Below the pieces are notes generated by a model. That model ran no database searches. It worked only from the letters and a program-made list of their open reading frames with translations, and had not been told where the DNA came from. Of a DNA stretch of 64,000 bases, positions 7,106 through 14,627 are shown in pieces. Origin of the DNA: Blautia_A ammoniilytica (GTDB lineage: Bacteria; Bacillota; Clostridia; Lachnospirales; Lachnospiraceae). The first letter of the stretch is position 1; every line of letters begins with the position of its first letter. A program made the translations under genes and the position numbers. The DNA is taken from the NCBI RefSeq assembly GCF_025566965.1, contig NZ_JAOQJL010000018.1, positions 1 through 64,000 on the forward strand, written 5' to 3'.

Positions 7106-7411
7106 ATGGGAATCAGAATGGAAGTCAAGCTGACGGATGGGTACCAGCAGCGCTTCACAAGTGCGTGCCTGGCTCAGATCGGAAGCAGAAAAGAGGTAAC
7201 GAAGATTGAAAATGGCAATGAAGGACGGAAAGATCATGCTGATCGAAGTGGACAACACACAGATGGCGATCATAAAATCCTGGAACTCAATGAAGTACGA
7301 CCGGCGCAAGAACATGATGATCGGAGACTGCAGCAAGGAACTGCTGGACAAGCTCTCCAAAATCGTGAGACTGCCACCGGCCATAGAAAGCTACAGGCAG
7401 CGATTGGATGA
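7106..7411 (+). CDS. Uncertain small frame overlapping the next gene
   Basis: Starts at an ATG after GAGTGAGG. The first 35 or so residues (MGIRMEVKLTDGYQQRF..) look protein-like, but the last two thirds overlap the better-supported 7206 gene in another frame and read like a shadow. It may be a short gene that lost its stop, or not a gene. Confidence 0.25.
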   Translation: MGIRMEVKLTDGYQQRFTSACLAQIGSRKEVTKIENGNEGRKDHADRSGQHTDGDHKILELNEVRPAQEHDDRRLQQGTAGQALQNRETATGHRKLQAAIG

Positions 7412-7574
7412 AACACAGCGAGCCGTAGATAAGATGCGAGTCGAGAAGGAACCGGAGGCCCTGGTCAAATACCCGGTGCAGGGCAGTCTTTACGAACACC
7501 AGGTGAGAGCAGCCAACATGGCGCTCCTGACGTTCGGTCTCGCAGATCCCAAAGAGGTACTGAAATCAGAATAG
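7206..7574 (+). CDS. Detached N-terminal piece of a SNF2-type helicase
   Basis: 122 residues. The C-terminal third (PVQGSLYEHQVRAANMALL) resembles the Q-motif region that normally precedes the Walker A of SNF2/DEAD-like helicases, yet the protein stops soon after. The rest of the helicase begins at 9052 almost directly at its Walker A. The two parts probably work together, or this is a remnant. TTG 7206 fits the site GAGGT better than ATG 7212. The first 60 residues match no family I know. Confidence 0.6.
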   Translation: MKMAMKDGKIMLIEVDNTQMAIIKSWNSMKYDRRKNMMIGDCSKELLDKLSKIVRLPPAIESYRQRLDETQRAVDKMRVEKEPEALVKYPVQGSLYEHQVRAANMALLTFGLADPKEVLKSE

Positions 7575-7583
7575 GAGGCAACT

Positions 7584-7949
7584 ATGACATACGATGAAAT
7601 CATCGAACAGCTGGAGATCACCAAGAGCAAAATCAAAGAGATCGCCCGGAACGAATATGGTGGAGAGTCATGGAACGACGACCTGGATGCGCTGACAGAA
7701 GCAGCGGACATCGTCGCAGACTACAGCAAAGCAACAGCTCAGGCATCAGAGATGAGCCAGAAGTACGAACAGCCAGCAATGGCGGTCAGACGTGCAGCAG
7801 GGCTTTATACCTGCCCGCTTTGCGGCAAGAGAACACAGGTCGGCCACACGCACTGTCACTGGTGCGGAAAGAAGCTCTCCTGGGACAGAGAAGCATACGC
7901 AGACCGCGACTACCCACATATGAGCACGAAGGGAGGCAGGAGACGATGA
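7584..7949 (+). CDS. Small protein with a C-terminal zinc ribbon
   Basis: 121 residues. The N-terminal two thirds are helical and acidic. The C-terminal CPLCGKRTQVGHTHCHWCGKK region gives a CxxC...CxxC zinc ribbon near residues 78-100. Good AGGAGG site; the stop overlaps the next start (ATGA). Zinc ribbons like this occur in small phage proteins that bind nucleic acids or proteins; the actual role is unknown. Confidence 0.7.
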   Translation: MTYDEIIEQLEITKSKIKEIARNEYGGESWNDDLDALTEAADIVADYSKATAQASEMSQKYEQPAMAVRRAAGLYTCPLCGKRTQVGHTHCHWCGKKLSWDREAYADRDYPHMSTKGGRRR

Positions 7950-8140
7950 TCATACAGTTAGAGATTCCAAAGGAATTCGCAAAAGACTACGCAAACAATA
8001 GATTTGATGACTTCTTCAGGAGAGTCTATGCGGATATTGATAACGAAGGAATGTGCGGCAATTACGAAGGCGAAACAGCTCAGATGATGGCGCGCGCGTT
8101 CAAAGAATCGAGGTGCCTGGACTATGAGAAAACTCGTTGA
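7946..8140 (+). CDS. Small hypothetical early protein
   Basis: 64 residues, translationally coupled to the previous gene by an ATGA overlap. Starts MIIQLEIPKEFAKDYANNRF, mostly helical, no known domain. The frame is open further upstream, but that part is a shadow of the zinc-ribbon gene. Confidence 0.6.
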   Translation: MIIQLEIPKEFAKDYANNRFDDFFRRVYADIDNEGMCGNYEGETAQMMARAFKESRCLDYEKTR

Positions 8141-9038
8141 TGCACCCAGGAAAAAGAAGCAGTGGACCGAGAAAGAGGAAGCCTACCTGCAGGATAAATG
8201 GGGCACGGTCTCCATCAAAGGACTGTCCAAAGCTCTCGGCCGATCAGAGAATGCAATCATCGTCAGAGCGCAGCGGCTCGGATGCGGCGCACACTTGGCC
8301 GGAGACACAAGGATATCCCTGAACCAGCTCATGCTTGCAATCTACGGAAAGAACATGCTCGGCTACACCAGCGACAGGCTGATCCGGTACGGGCTGCCGG
8401 TCAAATGGCACGTAGTGAAGAAGAACCGGTTCAGGGTGATCGACATCGATGCATTCTGGAAATGGGCCGAGGATAACAAGAGCATCCTGGACTTCTCCCG
8501 GTTTGAGAAATACGGTCTCGGAGCAGAACCGGACTGGGTGGATGTGAAGCGCAAGGCAGATTATAAAAAGCTGCAGCTTCACGGCCAGCACAACGCAGCA
8601 TGGACGAAGACGGAAGACGACAAGCTCCGGTACCTGCTCAGCAAAGGGACATATACATACAGCGACCTGGCAGCAGAGCTGAGACATTCGGAAGGAGCTA
8701 TCAAGCGCAGGATCCTAGACCTTGGAATCAATAAGAAGCCCGTGCGGTGCCCCCCCCGAAAATGGACGGAGGACGAGGTGGAAACCTTATGCCGCATGGT
8801 AGACGAAGGCTACGATTTCACACTGATCGCAGAGAAGCTGAACCGGACAGCGCTGGCCACGCGCGGAAAATACGAGCGGCTGCAGAATCCGGAATATAAC
8901 AAACGATACAACCGCGGGCAGAATGAGGACTACGAATACCAGGGAATCAGAAGCATAAGCGGAAAAGACATCCTGAAAGACAGAGAGCTGATGGATGGAG
9001 CCGAGTTCCAGGAGCTGGAGCCGGTAGTAAATAAGTGA
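8124..9038 (+). CDS. SANT/Myb-like DNA-binding protein, three repeats
   Basis: 304 residues. Three Myb/SANT-like helical units can be seen: near residues 12-55 (WTEKEEAYLQDKW..LGRSENAIIVRAQRLG), 155-200 (WTKTEDDKLRYLL..LRHSEGAIKRRILDLG) and 212-255 (WTEDEVETLCRMV..LNRTALATRGKYERL). Between the first two lies a helix-turn-helix-like part (SDRLIRYGLPVKW). Such proteins occur in Firmicutes phages as presumed DNA-binding regulators. It is a paralogue of the protein at 11143. The coding sequence holds a run of eight C at 8750-8757, a possible slippage point that would cut off the third repeat. It separates the two helicase pieces. Confidence 0.75.
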   Translation: MRKLVDAPRKKKQWTEKEEAYLQDKWGTVSIKGLSKALGRSENAIIVRAQRLGCGAHLAGDTRISLNQLMLAIYGKNMLGYTSDRLIRYGLPVKWHVVKKNRFRVIDIDAFWKWAEDNKSILDFSRFEKYGLGAEPDWVDVKRKADYKKLQLHGQHNAAWTKTEDDKLRYLLSKGTYTYSDLAAELRHSEGAIKRRILDLGINKKPVRCPPRKWTEDEVETLCRMVDEGYDFTLIAEKLNRTALATRGKYERLQNPEYNKRYNRGQNEDYEYQGIRSISGKDILKDRELMDGAEFQELEPVVNK

Positions 9039-9051
9039 AGGAGGAAAGTAA

Positions 9052-10419
9052 ATGGCAGCCAACACAAATAAGGGCTTCGGTCTTTTATTTGAAATGGGAT
9101 GCGGCAAGACCAGAACTGCGATTGCCATCGCAGGAGCCGCATATGAAAAAGGCGCGATCCAGAGAGTCCTGGTAATCGCACCAACGTCCGTCGTGTCGGT
9201 CTGGCCAAAAGAGATCGCAGAGGTCGCAGATTTCAAAGTGACCTGCAAGGCGCTCCTGGGAACGAAGCAACAGAGGATCCGAATGATTGAAGACCTGCAG
9301 GCGTTCCCATTCAAAGCGCTCAAGGTCGCCGTGATCAACTACGAATCAACCTGGAGAGATGGACTGTTTGAGAAGCTCCAGGAATACGACGCTGACCTGA
9401 TTATATGCGATGAGAGCCAGCGAATCAAGACACACGACGCAGAGCAGAGCAAAGCAATACATAAGCTAGGAGACCAGGCAAGGTACAAGCTCATCCTCTC
9501 CGGAACACCGGTACAGAATGACGCAATCGACATCTGGAGTCAGTACCGGTTCCTGGACGCTTCGATCTTCGGCCGGAACTTCTACCAATTCAGAAACCGG
9601 TACGCGATCATGGGAGGCTTCAACCGAAAGCAGATCGTCGGATACAAGGACCTGGACGGTCTGATCCGAAAAGAGCATTCGATCGCATTCAGAATCACGA
9701 AGGAAGAAGCAATCGACCTGCCGGAGCAGACGTTCATCAAGAGAAAAGTCCAGCTCGGCAAAAAGGAAAAAGACCTATACAACCAGATCAAGCGAAGCAG
9801 CTATGCAGAGTTATCCAACGGAGACAAGATCACGGCCACAACCGTACTGACAAGGCTCCTGAGACTGCAGCAGCTGGCCGGAGGTTTCCTGGTCACGGAC
9901 GACAGCGACAAGCCGGAGCTCGTCAACACAGCGAAGCTGGATGCGCTCCAGGATATCATCGAGGACTACGTACTAGGCGCAGGAAAGAAGCTGGTGATCT
10001 TCGCAAGGTTTATCCCGGAAGTAACCGCCATCATGAAAATGATAGATAAGACCTTCCAGAAGACAGGAAAGAAGCAGGTGGCCATCTACGGAGCGATTAA
10101 GAAGGAAGACCGCGGACCGATCATCAAACAGTTTCAGGAAGATCCGGACACCGTGATCATCGTCGGACAGATCGACACCCTCGGCGTCGGAGTTACCCTG
10201 ACAGCTGCAGATACATGCGTCTACTATTCAAAGAACTTCAACTACGCCACGTATGAGCAGAGCCTCTCCAGGATCCACCGAATCGGCCAGAGAAACACAT
10301 GCACATACATCGACCTGGAGACCGAAGGAACCGTGGATGAGATGATCGGCAAGGCGCTGGCCAGAAAAGAAGACATGGCCAAGACGGTCGTGGATGACTG
10401 GCGCGCGTACTTTGAATAG
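9052..10419 (+). CDS. SNF2-family helicase, catalytic part
   Basis: 455 residues. Motif I is FEMGCGKTRTAIAIAG (from about residue 13), motif II CDESQ near 120, motif III LSGTPVQN near 145, and motif VI QSLSRIHRIGQR near 420. The DESQ box in place of DEAH is a known variant. The protein starts only about a dozen residues before the Walker A loop, so the Q-motif region is missing and appears in the 7206 gene. The start has GGAGGAAAG in good position. It likely acts in phage DNA replication or recombination. Confidence 0.85.
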   Translation: MAANTNKGFGLLFEMGCGKTRTAIAIAGAAYEKGAIQRVLVIAPTSVVSVWPKEIAEVADFKVTCKALLGTKQQRIRMIEDLQAFPFKALKVAVINYESTWRDGLFEKLQEYDADLIICDESQRIKTHDAEQSKAIHKLGDQARYKLILSGTPVQNDAIDIWSQYRFLDASIFGRNFYQFRNRYAIMGGFNRKQIVGYKDLDGLIRKEHSIAFRITKEEAIDLPEQTFIKRKVQLGKKEKDLYNQIKRSSYAELSNGDKITATTVLTRLLRLQQLAGGFLVTDDSDKPELVNTAKLDALQDIIEDYVLGAGKKLVIFARFIPEVTAIMKMIDKTFQKTGKKQVAIYGAIKKEDRGPIIKQFQEDPDTVIIVGQIDTLGVGVTLTAADTCVYYSKNFNYATYEQSLSRIHRIGQRNTCTYIDLETEGTVDEMIGKALARKEDMAKTVVDDWRAYFE

Positions 10420-10430
10420 GAGGTAGAGAG

Positions 10431-10595
10431 ATGAAACTGAATGACGTATACACAAAGCCACTGAAAGACGTCGTAGAGGAACTGAACCTCACGGACATGA
10501 AGGTTCACACAGACGATGATGGAGAAGTGAGATCCATAGAGCTGAAATATGAGCCGAACAATCGCATCACGAAAGGAGCTCAGTCATGCTATTAA
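10431..10595 (+). CDS. Small hypothetical protein
   Basis: 54 residues (MKLNDVYTKPLKDVVEELN..), start after AGGAGGTAGAGAG. Acidic, no known domain. Overlaps the start of the next gene by ten bases, so the pair is probably coupled. Confidence 0.6.
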   Translation: MKLNDVYTKPLKDVVEELNLTDMKVHTDDDGEVRSIELKYEPNNRITKGAQSCY

Positions 10596-10849
10596 AAGAA
10601 ATCGGCCGCAAGATAGCTCAGGCATTCAGATTAGCAAGGGCCGCGGACGAGAAGGCAGCGTCCAGCATAGCTGCGGCGCTGGATGCCAAGGCGGAGCAAA
10701 TAAAGGAATACGAAAAGCGCTTCGAACCAGAACATCCGGAACCGGAACCATTACCAATGCAACAGGTGATTCAATCATTGGCGGCGTATGGATTTAGTAC
10801 AGATGAAGCAGCATGCGCAATCGCGAAAGCCATGGCACAGAAGCCTTAA
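10586..10849 (+). CDS. Hypothetical helical early protein
   Basis: 87 residues, start after AAAGGAGCTCAGTC. Alanine-rich N-terminal helix, a Pro-Glu linker (EPEHPEPEPLP) and a short C-terminal helix with the pattern AAYGFSTDEAACAIAKAM. No domain recognised. Confidence 0.6.
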   Translation: MLLKEIGRKIAQAFRLARAADEKAASSIAAALDAKAEQIKEYEKRFEPEHPEPEPLPMQQVIQSLAAYGFSTDEAACAIAKAMAQKP

Positions 10850-10967
10850 GCTGCTGCGCAACCTAACAAACAACTGGCGCAAGATGCACGGTCTGCCGAT
10901 GCATCGAAAACCTGCATCGTTCAGGAGAAGGAGGAAAGTCAATGAAACAGGAAAGCAGAGTAAATAA
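10803..10967 (+). CDS. Possible small basic protein in an overlapping frame
   Basis: A 54-codon frame (MKQHAQSRKPWHRSLKLL..) that overlaps the ends of both neighbours. It is rich in Arg, Lys and Trp, and its core NLTNNWRKMHGLPM looks like real coding. It fills the 92-base gap before 10942, but no clear ribosome binding site is seen. Confidence 0.35.
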   Translation: MKQHAQSRKPWHRSLKLLRNLTNNWRKMHGLPMHRKPASFRRRRKVNETGKQSK

Positions 10968-11130
10968 TCCAAAGCCGTGGATCGCGCAGCTATTCTGCAG
11001 ACACCATGGCGAGTGGTTCAGAAGACAAGAGCCGTACTTCAACCTGAGCGGCGAGACGCAATATAAAGTCTGCACAAAGTGCGGAAAGAAACTAGATGAG
11101 AGATTTATTCCGAACTTTGACGGAAGCTAA
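10942..11130 (+). CDS. Small zinc-binding protein
   Basis: 62 residues, start after GAAGGAGGAAAGTCA. A C-H-H cluster (FCRHHGEW) and a CTKCGKK pair suggest a single treble-clef or ribbon zinc site. Role unknown. Confidence 0.65.
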   Translation: MKQESRVNNPKPWIAQLFCRHHGEWFRRQEPYFNLSGETQYKVCTKCGKKLDERFIPNFDGS

Positions 11131-11142
11131 GGAGGTGCCTAG

Positions 11143-11697
11143 ATGGGCGGAAGGGCATGGAGCCAGGAGGAACTGATCCGGCTCGAAGAATTAACAGAAA
11201 CATATCCGCTCGCCACGGTAGCCAGGAAGCTGAACCGGTCGGAAAATGCGGTCTTTCTTAAAAGGCAGCGGCTCGGCATTGGAGGATTTATGGCGAACAC
11301 AGACATGCTGACCAGGAACACCCTCTCGCGGATCCTGGGAGTTGAGAACCGGACAATCCAATACTGGGAGCGCAAAGGACTGAAAAGCGTCCGAAAGAAT
11401 CCATACGTGATGTACCGGCAGCAGGACATCATCAGATACATGAAAGAACATCCGGAAGATTGGAATGCGGCCAGAGTAACCGATGACACACTGTTCATGC
11501 AGTACCCCTGGTTTAAAGAAAAAAGGAAGAATGACATATCACACAAATACAACTGGACGCAGACCGAAGTAAGCCAGATGAAGATGCTCCGGAAGCAGGG
11601 ATTCACAATCAGAGAGATCGCAGAGAAGATGAACCGGTCAGAATCAAGTATCAAATACAAACTCTACGGAAGGGAGAAAAGCGATGGCAGAAGTTAA
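11143..11697 (+). CDS. SANT/Myb-like DNA-binding protein, shorter paralogue
   Basis: 184 residues, start after AAGGAGGTGCCTAG. N-terminal SANT-like unit (WSQEELIRLEELTETYP..LNRSENAVFLKRQRLG), a MerR-like helix-turn-helix (NTLSRILGVENRTIQYWERKGL, near 62-83) and a C-terminal SANT-like unit (WTQTEVSQMKMLRKQG..MNRSESSIKYKLYG). The same order is seen in the 8124 protein, so the two arose by duplication. Presumed regulator of phage gene expression. Confidence 0.7.
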   Translation: MGGRAWSQEELIRLEELTETYPLATVARKLNRSENAVFLKRQRLGIGGFMANTDMLTRNTLSRILGVENRTIQYWERKGLKSVRKNPYVMYRQQDIIRYMKEHPEDWNAARVTDDTLFMQYPWFKEKRKNDISHKYNWTQTEVSQMKMLRKQGFTIREIAEKMNRSESSIKYKLYGREKSDGRS

Positions 11698-11917
11698 GAT
11701 TTGGCCGCGAGGCCAAAACGAAACCGGAGGCATCCTGCTGATGCCGATGAAGAAAAACATCCCAAAAGGGCATCCGGAATGGAGCCCGGTAAAATGTCCG
11801 ATCTGCGGACAGGAATGCTGGAGACCAATGTCAAGACAGGAGCTCCGGCAGAAGAAAATGCAAGCAGCCTGCACAGAGTGCGGACTCAAAATAGAAAGTA
11901 GGAGGACAAACCCATGA
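11684..11917 (+). CDS. Small zinc-ribbon protein
   Basis: 77 residues, overlapping the previous gene by 14 bases. Two cysteine pairs, CPICGQECW and CTECGLK, about 26 residues apart make a zinc ribbon. No further function visible. Confidence 0.65.
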   Translation: MAEVKIWPRGQNETGGILLMPMKKNIPKGHPEWSPVKCPICGQECWRPMSRQELRQKKMQAACTECGLKIESRRTNP

Positions 11918-12363
11918 AACTGACAGAAATGCTCGGCCAGTACGAAGAACTTCTCGACAAGAAGGATCAGCTGGCCAAAGACACCAAGGACAACAATGCA
12001 GCCATCGATAAGCTGAAGGCAGAGATCGCAGAAATGATGATCGACGAAGATATCCCGTCCCAGGGATACGGCGACTACATCTACAGCCTCCAGGATAAGG
12101 TCAAATACTCCAAGCGTGGAGAAGCCTACCTGCAGGAACGCGGCCTGGACTTCTTCGAAGTACTCAGAGAACAGGGCCTCGGCGAGCTCATCAAAGAAAC
12201 CGTCAATGCAGGATCCCTGCAGAGCGCGATGAAAGAAATCGCCGAAGAAAACGACGGAGAGCTGCCGCCGGAGCTGGATGAGGTCGTAAGCAGCTATGAG
12301 ATGACCGACATCGCCAGACGCAAGTCAACCAACAAAGCACTCAAAAGAGCGAAAGGAGAATAA
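11914..12363 (+). CDS. Hypothetical coiled-coil early protein
   Basis: 149 residues. The first 45 residues form a charged coiled coil (LLDKKDQLAKDTKDNNAAIDKLKAEIAEMM). The middle carries YGDYIYSLQDKVKYSKRGEAYLQERG; the end is helical and basic. ATGA overlap with the previous gene. Position among replication genes suggests DNA metabolism, but I do not recognise the family. Confidence 0.65.
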   Translation: MKLTEMLGQYEELLDKKDQLAKDTKDNNAAIDKLKAEIAEMMIDEDIPSQGYGDYIYSLQDKVKYSKRGEAYLQERGLDFFEVLREQGLGELIKETVNAGSLQSAMKEIAEENDGELPPELDEVVSSYEMTDIARRKSTNKALKRAKGE

Positions 12364-12366
12364 ACC

Positions 12367-12825
12367 ATGGAACAGTTAGAATTTGATTGTCGCCTCGAAT
12401 CAGAGCGCGAGCTTGAGGAAAACGTAAACATCGCCCTTGAATTTGCCTGCAAGCAGGTCAAGGAAACCAGTAAATCGAAGGTATCGAACCGCCACGACGG
12501 ATACGGTATCGCTTCAGAATTCTACGCAGGCATGAAGCTCGACCAGAAGAAGGTAGATGAGAGCATGAAAGACTTCCTGCGCATCCTTCCAACAGAGGAT
12601 GATGCCAAGGCGGTCGAGGCAGCCAGCAGCCTGAAGAATGCAGCAATCGGCCTGGTGCTCCAGGCGACAAAGCTCGCAGCGCAGGCAGACAGAATCATGC
12701 ACGACTTATACGATGAAGTCAGCAGCTACACCACACCGGTGGAAGATTATCTGGAGGGACAGTTCGAGGACGCAGAAGCGGATCCGGAAGCTGAAGCAGA
12801 GGAAGAACAGGAGGACGCTGAGTAA
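12367..12825 (+). CDS. Hypothetical acidic helical protein
   Basis: 152 residues, predicted all-helical with a strongly acidic tail of Glu, Asp and Ala. The stop overlaps the next start. No domain recognised. It belongs to the block between the helicase and the primase. Confidence 0.6.
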   Translation: MEQLEFDCRLESERELEENVNIALEFACKQVKETSKSKVSNRHDGYGIASEFYAGMKLDQKKVDESMKDFLRILPTEDDAKAVEAASSLKNAAIGLVLQATKLAAQADRIMHDLYDEVSSYTTPVEDYLEGQFEDAEADPEAEAEEEQEDAE

Positions 12826-13094
12826 TGAGTGAAGCAAACTGCGGAATCTCCGTACACGAAGTAACACAGGTGAGAGTTTCAGATTCAGAAGGCAACGCAA
12901 TGAACCAGGGCGACACTATCGTCCTGAGAATTGACACCGAAGACATCCTCTGCGTATTCAAAGGAATCGAGAGCGGATACTTCATCACAGAGACGTGCGA
13001 GGACGGAATCAGAAACCGCTACCGTGTCAAGAGCATCAAAAAATCCAAAGTAGTAAAGAACGCATCCGTAGATGCAGCAGATGAGGAGGAATAA
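12825..13094 (+). CDS. Hypothetical beta-rich small protein
   Basis: 89 residues with alternating hydrophobic residues suggesting a small beta barrel (VTQVRVSDSEGNAMNQGDTIVLRIDTEDILCVFKG), then a basic stretch and an acidic end. No family assigned. Coupled by overlap to the gene upstream. Confidence 0.6.
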   Translation: MSEANCGISVHEVTQVRVSDSEGNAMNQGDTIVLRIDTEDILCVFKGIESGYFITETCEDGIRNRYRVKSIKKSKVVKNASVDAADEEE

Positions 13095-13098
13095 GAAT

Positions 13099-13932
13099 AT
13101 GGCAAAAGCAGAACTGACAACCGTGGAAAACTTCAAGATCGTAACCGGCATGGAGGCGATGGATGAGGAACTCAGAGCAGAGCTGGAAGATGAACTCGAC
13201 GACCTGGACGATGATGGCGGCATCGATGCCAAGCACATCAAGATCCCGTCTGGCGGAGGAAAAGCCTTCGAGGTCGAGACAGACGATCCGGACGATCCGG
13301 AGGTCATGAAGGAAGTAACCGGCGTGATTATTTTCACGCATCGCATGAACGCCTACTGGGCGCAGAAATTCGGAGAAGCAGGAGAGGATGGCAATATCAA
13401 TAAGAACCCGGACTGCAGCTCCATGGATGGAAAACAGGGCATCAACAGAGAAACCGGAGAAATCCGCACCTGCGACACCTGCCCTTATAACCAGTTCGGA
13501 TCCGACGGAAAAGGCAAGGCCTGCAAGAACATGCGCCGCCTTTACATCATGATGGACAACCGCCCGGACATTTATCTTCTGACAGTGCCGCCAACATCTA
13601 TCAAGGACGTGAACAAAGCACTGAAGAAAATCATGGGACAGCAGCACATCCCATACAGCCGCATGATCGTGACATTCAAGCTGAACGTGGTAGAGAACGC
13701 GGACAAAATCAAATACTCCAAGGTAACGCTGGAAAAGACAGGACTGCTGCCAGAAGCTCTTTATAAGACAACCGCAGAGCTCCGCAAGGCAATGAAGCAG
13801 AGCTATGAGAGCGTAGCGATCACAACAGATGACTACAAGGAAGCAGCACCAATGGAAGCAACTCCGGAAGTCGGCCCCGACGGATTCATGCAGGCAGGCG
13901 ACATCCAGGACGGAGAGCTGCCATTTGACTAA
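13099..13932 (+). CDS. Putative single-strand DNA-binding protein
   Basis: 277 residues. The C-terminal end DGELPFD matches the acidic aromatic tip used by SSB-type proteins to recruit partners. A cysteine cluster near residues 115-145 (CSSMDGK, CDTCPYNQF, CKNMRR) may bind zinc, as in some phage ssDNA-binding proteins. The N-terminus is highly acidic. I chose ATG 13099, which has GAGGAGGAATAAG ahead of it. It lies just before the NDT-like and primase genes, which supports a replication role. The SSB-like function is inferred from the tail, zinc site and context. Confidence 0.55.
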   Translation: MAKAELTTVENFKIVTGMEAMDEELRAELEDELDDLDDDGGIDAKHIKIPSGGGKAFEVETDDPDDPEVMKEVTGVIIFTHRMNAYWAQKFGEAGEDGNINKNPDCSSMDGKQGINRETGEIRTCDTCPYNQFGSDGKGKACKNMRRLYIMMDNRPDIYLLTVPPTSIKDVNKALKKIMGQQHIPYSRMIVTFKLNVVENADKIKYSKVTLEKTGLLPEALYKTTAELRKAMKQSYESVAITTDDYKEAAPMEATPEVGPDGFMQAGDIQDGELPFD

Positions 13933-13984
13933 GCCACAGCGCAGGGCGGTTACCACGGCCGCCTTGCAGAATTGGAGGTAAACG

Positions 13985-14623
13985 ATGGCTAAGAACTTAA
14001 AGGAATTCATACAGTGCGGAAGGGATCCCGCATACCTGAAGAACGGAGACATCATCACAGAGGAACTCGCCTGGGAGGTCGTCGGCCAGGAAGGATACGC
14101 TGACGGATGCCTGGATCAGGAGTTCGAGATCACGCAGAGCCGCATCGTGGAAGACATCATCGGAGGCGAGGGCGTCTATGAAACCATCTACAGAGAGAGC
14201 CCGGACCACCCATGGCAATACATCGGACTGTGCGCAGCAGGAAAAGATAAGAACCTCGCGCCGATCCACGCCAAGACAACCTACGTCTGCAGTAAATACA
14301 GAGCAAAAAACGAAGTGGAACTGCAGCAGCACATCAGGGACGCCGTGGAAGCATGCCGGGAGGTGCACGAAAGAGGAAACATACCAATCGCGCCGCATCT
14401 TTACTGGCCAAGATTCCTGGATGACAACGATCCCCAGGATCGCGACTACGGAATAGCAGCAGGCCTGGAAGCACTGAAGCGCTGCGATGAGATGATCGTA
14501 ATCATCAGACAGGAAGGTCCGGAAGAAGAATGGATCAGTCAGGGAATGCAGGCTGAAATCGCTGCTGCGGCAAAGATGGGAATCGAGCCGCAGTTCATAT
14601 ACATAGGCAAAGAAAAGAGGTAA
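13985..14623 (+). CDS. Protein with a C-terminal nucleoside deoxyribosyltransferase-like domain
   Basis: 212 residues. From about residue 95 on, TTYVCSKYRAKNEVELQQHI.., NIPIAPHLYWPRFLDDNDPQDRD and LKRCDEMIVI match the Rossmann-like fold of DUF4406/DUF7768 proteins, relatives of nucleoside 2-deoxyribosyltransferase. The N-terminal 90 residues are a separate domain I cannot assign. Such enzymes could change nucleotide pools; activity is not certain. It sits four bases upstream of the primase gene. The 52-base gap before it contains an imperfect GC-rich hairpin without a T-run. Confidence 0.65.
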   Translation: MAKNLKEFIQCGRDPAYLKNGDIITEELAWEVVGQEGYADGCLDQEFEITQSRIVEDIIGGEGVYETIYRESPDHPWQYIGLCAAGKDKNLAPIHAKTTYVCSKYRAKNEVELQQHIRDAVEACREVHERGNIPIAPHLYWPRFLDDNDPQDRDYGIAAGLEALKRCDEMIVIIRQEGPEEEWISQGMQAEIAAAAKMGIEPQFIYIGKEKR

Positions 14624-14627
14624 CACC

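Noticed and set aside
13036..14058. 340-codon minus-strand frame
   Set aside because: Cys/Val-rich shadow produced by the codon bias of the plus-strand genes; composition is not protein-like.
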